From: an uncultured Eubacteriales bacterium
GTDB lineage: Bacteria > Bacillota > Clostridia > Oscillospirales > Oscillospiraceae
Length of the DNA: 8,442 nucleotides
NCBI GenBank assembly: GCA_902475455.1
Contig: CABRZO010000110.1
Coordinates: 1 to 8,442, forward strand
Direction: 5' to 3'
Shown in pieces: positions 3,742-8,442 of the stretch. The stretch's first letter is position 1, and every line of letters begins with the position of its first letter. Below the pieces are notes generated by a model. It had not been told where the DNA came from. It made no database searches and was given only the letters and a program-made list of their open reading frames with translations. The translations under genes were made by a program, and so were the position numbers.

Positions 3742-5337
3742 TTAATTGATCCGCAGCAGCCGGGCGATCTTGTCTCCCTTGGGCATCAGGGCCAGATCGT
3801 CCCGGGTCAGGATCTTGAGGGCGACCACCAGCACGGCGTAGACCACCACCGCCAACAGGATGGCGGCCAGGGTGGACAGGGTGTTGCTGCCGGTGGCCCG
3901 GTAGAGGAGACCGTAGCTGCCCCAGGCGGCGCCGCCCATGACCACCGAGGCGATCACCGGCTTGGCGAACAGCTGGAAGTAGGAGGGGCAGTTGCGGACG
4001 ATGCGCTTGACCACAATCAGGTCCAGAACGCAGGCGATGCCGTAGCAGATGCAGGTGCCGATGGGGCTGCCGAAGATGTTGATGGCGGGAATGGACACCA
4101 TAATAAAATCAAAGAGCACCATAATGACGCCGCCGATCAGCATGATGACAATGGGAATATTCAGCACCCCGTGGGACTGGAGCACCGAGTTGCACACCAG
4201 CATCATGCACACAAAGATGTTGGCCACGCCGAGAATGGACAGGATGGGGCCTGCCACGGAGGCGTCCAGGGAGTGGAACAGCAGCTTGGTAATGGGGGTG
4301 CCCAGGACAATCATACCCACCCCGGAGGGCAGGGCCACCAGGGCGGCGGTTTTCAGGGCGCTGCCCACGATTCGGGTGGCCCCGAACCGATCCCGGCGGG
4401 TGAAGCAGATGGTGACGGCGGGGATCACCGAGGCGGTGATGGCCACCATCAGGGCGGCGGGGATCTGGTAAACGGTCTGGACGCCGGTGTAGTTGCCCAT
4501 CAGGTCCCGGGCGGCCTCCTCGGTCATATGCAGGGCGTTCTGGAGCCGGCCCATGACCAGGCTGTTGTCCACGGCGGTGATGATGCTGGTGGAGGCACTG
4601 GTCAGGGAGATGGGAACCGCCAGGGTCAGGCAGGTCCGCAGGATCCGGCTGCTGCTGTCGGTTTTGCCGGCATTGCCCAGAGGGGCGTCCCGCCGGGTGC
4701 GGCGGAACTCCCAGATCATGTAGAGCACCGCCATCAGCTCCGAGGCGGTGACACCCACAATGGCGCCGGCGGCGCCGATGTAGTCGGGCTTATTGAGAAC
4801 TTTGATCAGATACCAGGCCAGGGTCAAGCCCACAATGAGCTTGAAGAGGGCCTCAATGATCTGGCTGACGGAGGAGGGGGTCATGTTGCGGTGGCCCTGG
4901 GCATAGCCCCGGAAGCAGGCCAGGCAGCACACCAGCGCCACCGAGGGGGCCAGCATCCGCATGCACCAGACCGCCTTGGTGTTGTTCATAAGCCCGGCAA
5001 ACTGCTTGGCAAACAGCAGCATCACCAGGGAGCAGAGGACACCCACCGCCAGGAAAAAGGCGAAGGCCAGCCGGAAGATTTTGCGCACCTGGGCGGGGCG
5101 GTTGCGCTCCAGGGCCTCGCTGATCATCTTGGACATGGCCACCGGGATACCGGCGGTGGAGATCATCAGCATGATGTTGAAGATGTTGAAGGCCGCGCTG
5201 AAGTCGGCGTAGCCGCTGGAGCCCAGAATATTGACCAGCGGCATTTTGTAGACGGCGCTGATGACCTTGACGATCAGAATACCGGCGGCCAGAATTGCGG
5301 TGCCCCCAAAGAAGGAGTTGGATTTCTTCGCTGACAT
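3742..5337 (-). CDS. SpoVB/YabM-like polysaccharide flippase (MOP superfamily)
   Basis: A 531-residue polytopic membrane protein with about 14 hydrophobic helices, the usual size for SpoVB/YabM/MurJ-type lipid-linked oligosaccharide exporters. The start SNSFFGGTAILAAGILIVKVISAVYKMPLVNILG and the motif FRGYAQGHRNMTPSSVSQIIEALFK (142-166) are hallmarks of the SpoVB branch. Relatives move lipid-linked precursors across the membrane for cell wall or spore cortex synthesis; which substrate this one moves is not evident. It occupies the position of yabM, upstream of mazG as in B. subtilis, which supports a YabM orthologue. The ATG at 5337 is chosen for the strong AAGGAGG (5344-5350) six bases upstream; the open frame continues upstream through a terminator hairpin and is not credible there. 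That hairpin suggests attenuation or the presence of a weak unseen promoter. Confidence 0.88.
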   Translation of the reverse strand: MSAKKSNSFFGGTAILAAGILIVKVISAVYKMPLVNILGSSGYADFSAAFNIFNIMLMISTAGIPVAMSKMISEALERNRPAQVRKIFRLAFAFFLAVGVLCSLVMLLFAKQFAGLMNNTKAVWCMRMLAPSVALVCCLACFRGYAQGHRNMTPSSVSQIIEALFKLIVGLTLAWYLIKVLNKPDYIGAAGAIVGVTASELMAVLYMIWEFRRTRRDAPLGNAGKTDSSSRILRTCLTLAVPISLTSASTSIITAVDNSLVMGRLQNALHMTEEAARDLMGNYTGVQTVYQIPAALMVAITASVIPAVTICFTRRDRFGATRIVGSALKTAALVALPSGVGMIVLGTPITKLLFHSLDASVAGPILSILGVANIFVCMMLVCNSVLQSHGVLNIPIVIMLIGGVIMVLFDFIMVSIPAINIFGSPIGTCICYGIACVLDLIVVKRIVRNCPSYFQLFAKPVIASVVMGGAAWGSYGLLYRATGSNTLSTLAAILLAVVVYAVLVVALKILTRDDLALMPKGDKIARLLRIN

Positions 5338-5352
5338 AGTGGGCCTCCTTAG

Positions 5353-5374
5353 AAAAAACGGGGCGGGCGCCCCG
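5353..5374 (-). terminator. Terminator or attenuator between the PNP and flippase genes
   Basis: A six-pair stem CGGGGC (5359-5364) with GCCCCG (5369-5374), loop of four, is followed on the minus strand by six T's (5358-5353). This is the best minus-strand intrinsic terminator in the window. The U tract ends two bases before the Shine-Dalgarno of the flippase gene, so no promoter can lie between them. Confidence 0.7.
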
Positions 5375-5429
5375 CGCAGTGCTTGTTTCTTTTTATGCCC
5401 GGGCAAAAGGTGCTATGCCTGGGGCCGGA

Positions 5430-6254
5430 TCACATCCGGGCCAGACAGCCCCGGACCAGGGCGGTAAACTTCTCCTTGCCGGCGTCGGCGGCGGCCAGCA
5501 CCTCCAGCTCGTCCAGGGGCTGGTCCAGAATGCCGGCGGCCATGTTGCACAGCATGGTGAAGCCCAGCACCTCCATGCCGCAGTGGTGGGCGGCAATGAC
5601 CTCCGGGGCGGTGGACATGCCGGCGGCGTCGGCTCCCAGCACCCGGGCGGCCCGGATCTCGGCGGGGGTCTCGTACTGGGGCCCCGGGAAAAACATATAG
5701 ACGCCCTCCCGCAGCGTGATGGCCTGAGTTGCGGCCACCTGCCGGGCGATGTCCTGAAGGCGGCGGGTGTACAGGGTGGTGCTGTCCGGGAACCGGGTGC
5801 CGAACTGGGGCAGGTTTTCTCCCCGCAGGGGGGATTCCAGACACAGCTTGATCTGGTCGCAGATCAGCATCACGTCCCCGGCCTGCCAGCCGGTGTTGAT
5901 GCAGCCGGCGGCGTTGGTGACGATGAGCTGCTCTGCCCCCAGCAGCCGCAGCACCCGGAGGGGATAACACACCTCTTCCAGGGAATAACCCTCGTAATAG
6001 TGCATCCGCCCCTGCATCACCGCCACCCGGCGGCCCTCCAGATAGCCGAAGACCAGCCGGCCCTTGTGGCCCAGGGTGGTGGAGCGGCGGAAGTGGGGGA
6101 TGTCCTCATAGGGGACATAGATGGGCTCCTCCACCTGATCCCCCAGCTCCCCCAGGCCGGAGCCCAGAATCAGGGCCACCTGGGGGACGAAGTCCCCGAT
6201 TTTTTCCCGCAGGGCCTGGGCGCTGGCCTCATAATCCCCGAAACAAAATTCCAT
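5430..6254 (-). CDS. Purine nucleoside phosphorylase (trimeric class)
   Basis: A 274-residue enzyme of the PNP/MTAP family that splits purine nucleosides with phosphate into base and ribose-1-phosphate (purine salvage). Active-site features are in order: GSGLG (31-35, phosphate-binding Ser32), GHKG with His63, GRMHYYEG (82-89), TNAAG (113-117), GPQYETPAE (191-199, purine-contacting Glu195), GMST (212-215) and Asn237. Glu195 and Asn237 together point to 6-oxopurine (inosine/guanosine) specificity as in human PNP. Residue 118 is Cys where most relatives have Gly (TNAAGG). The B. subtilis paralogue is usually called PunA/PupG, but I do not assign the symbol. AAAGGCGG (6260-6267) is five bases from the ATG. 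It has its own promoter (6317-6345) and a terminator after it, so it is probably a single-gene unit. Confidence 0.93.
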   Translation of the reverse strand: MEFCFGDYEASAQALREKIGDFVPQVALILGSGLGELGDQVEEPIYVPYEDIPHFRRSTTLGHKGRLVFGYLEGRRVAVMQGRMHYYEGYSLEEVCYPLRVLRLLGAEQLIVTNAAGCINTGWQAGDVMLICDQIKLCLESPLRGENLPQFGTRFPDSTTLYTRRLQDIARQVAATQAITLREGVYMFFPGPQYETPAEIRAARVLGADAAGMSTAPEVIAAHHCGMEVLGFTMLCNMAAGILDQPLDELEVLAAADAGKEKFTALVRGCLARM

Positions 6255-6311
6255 AAATTCCGCCTTTCCCAGTCAATGGTGGATGAAAACGGACAAAATT
6301 CAATATAAGAC

Positions 6312-6326
6312 GCTATATTATATAGC
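6312..6326. repeat. Operator-like palindrome over the PNP -10
   Basis: GCTATAT-T-ATATAGC, a perfect seven-base dyad with a one-base centre, completely covers the -10 hexamer. Its position would let a bound dimeric regulator block polymerase. Confidence 0.5.
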
Positions 6327-6345
6327 ATTCCCTGCAGGAATGCAA
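6317..6345 (-). promoter_or_regulatory. Promoter of the PNP gene
   Basis: On the minus strand, TTGCAT (6340-6345) is followed by 17 bases and a perfect TATAAT (6317-6322). Predicted start of transcription is near 6310, leaving a leader of about 55 bases. The only alternative -10 in the gap is far weaker. Confidence 0.65.
6325..6343. repeat. Inverted repeat between the PNP -35 and -10
   Basis: GCATTCC-CTGCA-GGAATGC, a perfect seven-base dyad with a five-base centre, spans the spacer and reaches into the -35. It shares two bases (GC, 6325-6326) with the -10 palindrome. As RNA it would be a hairpin after the cysteine desulfurase gene, but no U tract follows it, so an operator role fits better than a terminator. 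Confidence 0.5.
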
Positions 6346-6373
6346 TGCTTGCCAGGAAACTTTGCCCAGTCCC

Positions 6374-7513
6374 TCAGCTCATGGAGGGGAACAGGGTGTC
6401 GGCGGCAAATTTCAGCCCGTCGATGAGCTGATCCACCTCTTCCCGGGTGGTGTCCCCACAGAAGCTGACCCGGAAGGCCCCGTCCCGCCGGGGTTTGGAC
6501 AGCTCCAGGGCAGCGTAGACGTGGCTGGGCTTGCCCCGGTGGCAGGCGCTGCCGGCGGAGACACAGATCCCCCGGTCCCCCAGCACCCGCACCAATACCT
6601 CACTCTTGTAGCCCTCCATGGTCAGGGCCAGCACATGGGGGGCGTCTCCCAATACCACCGGGGTCACCTGGGACACCTCGGCGGCGATGCGGGAAAGGGT
6701 GTACTCCTTCAGCTGCTGCATATGGGCGATGTCCGCCTCCCGACGCTGGAGCCCCAGCTCGCAGGCCTTGGCGAAGGCGGCAATCTGGGCGGTGGGCTCG
6801 GTGCCGCTGCGGAGTCCGCTCTCCTGACCGCCCCCCATCACAAAGGGCTTCAGCTTCAGGCCGCTGCGGATATACAGGGCGCCAATGCCCTTGGGGGCGT
6901 GGACTTTGTGGCCGCTGATGGACAGCAGATCCACCCCCAGCTCCTTGGGGGTGAAGGGCACCTTCAGAAAGCCCTGGACCGCATCGCAGTGGAGCAGGGC
7001 CGGGGCCCCGGAGCGGCGGATCAGCTGGGCGGCCTCCTTCACCGGCAGCAGGGTGCCCAGCTCGTTGTTCACCAGCATCATGGACACCAGCACCGTGTCG
7101 GGCCTAAGGGCCTGTTCCAGTTCCTGCAGGTCGATGGTGCCCTGGGGGGTGGGCTTCAGATAGGTGACTTCATACCCCTGCCGCTCCAGATCCCAGATGG
7201 GTTCCAGCACCGCATGGTGTTCGATGGCGGTGGTGATGATGTGCTTGCCCTTCCGGCGTCCATACTCCACCCCGGAGCGGATGGCCCAGTTGTCGCTCTC
7301 AGTGCCGCAGGAGGTGAAGAACACCTCCTTGGGAGAGCAGCCCAGGGCCTTGGCCACCGCGGCCCGGTGGGATTCCAGGGCCTTGGCGGCTTTCATGGCC
7401 TCCGGGTACCGGGAGGAGGGATTGAAATATCCCTCGGTCATGGCCTCCGCTGCGGCCTGGGCCGCCTGGGGCCACACCCGGGTGGTGGCGGCGTTGTCCA
7501 GATAGGCGATCAT
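6374..7513 (-). CDS. Cysteine desulfurase (class V aminotransferase, NifS/IscS family)
   Basis: A 379-residue PLP enzyme that takes sulfur from L-cysteine, giving alanine and an enzyme persulfide for Fe-S clusters and tRNA thiolation. The sequence opens with the family's MIAYLDNAATT; FTSCGTESDNWAI (66-78) is the PLP phosphate region; His100 lies in TAIEHHAVLEP; Asp177 and Gln180 in HCDAVQ contact the cofactor; Lys203 in SISGHKVHAPKG forms the Schiff base; RSGTEP (235-240) follows; and the catalytic Cys324 is in VSAGSACHRG. Length is normal and nothing is missing. Its ATG overlaps the mtaB stop (ATGA) with GGAG (7519-7522) five bases upstream, so translation is probably coupled. No NifU/IscU scaffold gene is in view; the partner is unknown. 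It could be a general IscS or one dedicated to tRNA modification. Confidence 0.93.
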   Translation of the reverse strand: MIAYLDNAATTRVWPQAAQAAAEAMTEGYFNPSSRYPEAMKAAKALESHRAAVAKALGCSPKEVFFTSCGTESDNWAIRSGVEYGRRKGKHIITTAIEHHAVLEPIWDLERQGYEVTYLKPTPQGTIDLQELEQALRPDTVLVSMMLVNNELGTLLPVKEAAQLIRRSGAPALLHCDAVQGFLKVPFTPKELGVDLLSISGHKVHAPKGIGALYIRSGLKLKPFVMGGGQESGLRSGTEPTAQIAAFAKACELGLQRREADIAHMQQLKEYTLSRIAAEVSQVTPVVLGDAPHVLALTMEGYKSEVLVRVLGDRGICVSAGSACHRGKPSHVYAALELSKPRRDGAFRVSFCGDTTREEVDQLIDGLKFAADTLFPSMS

Positions 7514-8442
7514 GCTTGCTCCACCAGCTTTCCATACAGCAGACTTCCGTCCGCGGATTCAATCAAAACATCCCGCAGCTCGTTGTGGAGGTTTTCGCCT
7601 TTGCAGCGAATCTCCACATAGTTGGGGGCGTGGCCCCGCCAAAAGCCCTCTTTTTCCTCTTCAAAGAGCACCGGCAGAGTCTTGCCCACATAATGGGCCA
7701 GATAGTCCGCCTCCATTTGGGCGGCCACCTGGGCGGCCCGGTGGGCCCGGGCCTCCTTTTCCACCATGGGCACCTGGGCGGGCATGTCATAGGCCGGGGT
7801 GCCGCTGCGGCGGGAGTAGGGGAAGATGTGCATGGCGGAGAAATTGGCCCGCTGGATAAAGTCCAGGGTGGCGCTGAACTCCTGCTCCGTCTCCCCGGGG
7901 AAGCCGGTGATCAGGTCGGTGGTGATGGCGGGCCGGTCAAAGTGCTGCCGCAGCAGGGCGCAGGACTCCAGATACCGGGCGGTGTCGTACTTCCGGTTCA
8001 TCCGCTTCAGGGTGGCGTCGCAGCCGCTCTGGAGGGAGAGGTGAAAGTGGGGGCACAGGTTGGGCAGCTTGGCGGCCCGAGTGCAGAAGTCCTCGGTGAT
8101 GGTCCGGGGCTCCAGGCTGCCCAGCCGGATCCGCAGCCCCGGCACCGCCTGACAGATCCCCTCGATCAGGTCGATGAGGCTCAGGCCGTTTCTCAGGTCT
8201 CTGCCCCAGCTGGAGATTTCGATGCCGGTGAGGACAATCTCCCGATAGCCCTGCTCCTCCATGCGGCGGGCCTCCGCCACCGCCTGATCCAGGGGCAGGG
8301 AGCGCACCGGTCCTCGGGCGTAGGGGATGGTGCAGTAGGTGCAGAAATTGACGCAGCCATCCTCCACCTTCAGCATGCACCGGGTCCGGCCCTCCAGGCC
8401 GCCGGCGGGGAGAAATTCAAAGCTGCGGCGGGCCATGACCTC
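7510..8442 (-). CDS. mtaB: tRNA t6A37 methylthiotransferase MtaB, N-terminus missing
   Basis: The C-terminal 310 residues of a radical-SAM methylthiotransferase, open to the window edge; the start and the N-terminal MTTase domain with its own Fe-S cluster lie outside. The radical-SAM cluster motif is GCVNFCTYC (Cys30, Cys34, Cys37 of the visible part), followed by IPYARGPVRS. Other family marks are EIVLTGIEISSWG, RLGSLEP, CPHFHLSLQSGCDATLKRMNRKY, TTDLITGFPGETEQEF and HIFPYSRRSGTPA. The last 60 or so residues (GKTLPVLFEEE...KLVEQA) form a TRAM RNA-binding domain. MtaB adds a methylthio group to N6-threonylcarbamoyladenosine at position 37 of ANN-decoding tRNAs. The MtaB rather than MiaB or RimO assignment rests on the IPYARGPVRS and HIFPYSRRSGTPA forms; I regard it as likely. 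It ends in a four-base overlap with the desulfurase gene. Confidence 0.9.
   Translation of the reverse strand, partial: EVMARRSFEFLPAGGLEGRTRCMLKVEDGCVNFCTYCTIPYARGPVRSLPLDQAVAEARRMEEQGYREIVLTGIEISSWGRDLRNGLSLIDLIEGICQAVPGLRIRLGSLEPRTITEDFCTRAAKLPNLCPHFHLSLQSGCDATLKRMNRKYDTARYLESCALLRQHFDRPAITTDLITGFPGETEQEFSATLDFIQRANFSAMHIFPYSRRSGTPAYDMPAQVPMVEKEARAHRAAQVAAQMEADYLAHYVGKTLPVLFEEEKEGFWRGHAPNYVEIRCKGENLHNELRDVLIESADGSLLYGKLVEQA

Noticed and set aside
5394..5405. TGCCCGGGCA palindrome between PNP and the flippase as an operator.
   Set aside because: Short, built only of G and C apart from its ends, and in a 60%-range GC background such palindromes are expected by chance.
1..8442. CRISPR arrays, insertion sequences, tRNA or rRNA genes, phage genes.
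   Set aside because: No regularly spaced repeats, transposase motifs, terminal inverted repeats or tRNA-like cloverleaf elements were seen; gene content is chromosomal core.

Overview
The window is high-GC DNA from a spore-forming member of the Firmicutes, most likely the clostridial order Oscillospirales. The evidence is the spore-coat/cortex gene pair yabP-yabQ, a SpoVB/YabM-type flippase, DivIC and a YabR-type S1 protein, in the same relative order as the Bacillus subtilis yabM-yabN-yabO-yabP-yabQ-divIC-yabR cluster, but with an HU gene inserted, a clostridial-style arrangement. The family assignment is inference. Every protein gene I can support lies on the minus strand, so the biological reading order runs from high to low coordinates.

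Region 8442-6374: an MtaB-type tRNA methylthiotransferase, cut at its N-terminus by the window edge, overlaps by four bases (ATGA) with a class V cysteine desulfurase. The two probably form a sulfur-handling tRNA-modification unit. Region 6373-5430: a new promoter with a perfect TATAAT, embedded in two inverted repeats, drives a trimeric-type purine nucleoside phosphorylase. Region 5429-3742: a GC hairpin with six U's ends directly before the Shine-Dalgarno sequence of a SpoVB/YabM-like polytopic flippase.

Region 3680-507 is the conserved sporulation/division block: MazG nucleotide pyrophosphohydrolase, HU, the S4 protein YabO/RqcP (ribosome quality control), YabP, YabQ (overlapping by ATGA), DivIC and YabR. 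GC-rich stem-loops separate HU from rqcP and rqcP from yabP, and a third lies after yabR. Together with local promoter candidates before yabP and divIC, they suggest the block is several transcription units rather than one long operon.

Region 506-247 has no protein gene but is not empty. It holds the yabR terminator (minus strand) and, facing it on the plus strand, a compact unit with a consensus -35, a 17-base spacer, a -10, about 105 bases able to fold into a closed multi-hairpin structure, and a strong intrinsic terminator. This is the best candidate in the window for something undescribed: a small RNA of about 140 bases. Region 246-1 is the N-terminus of a metal-dependent amidohydrolase, cut at the window start.
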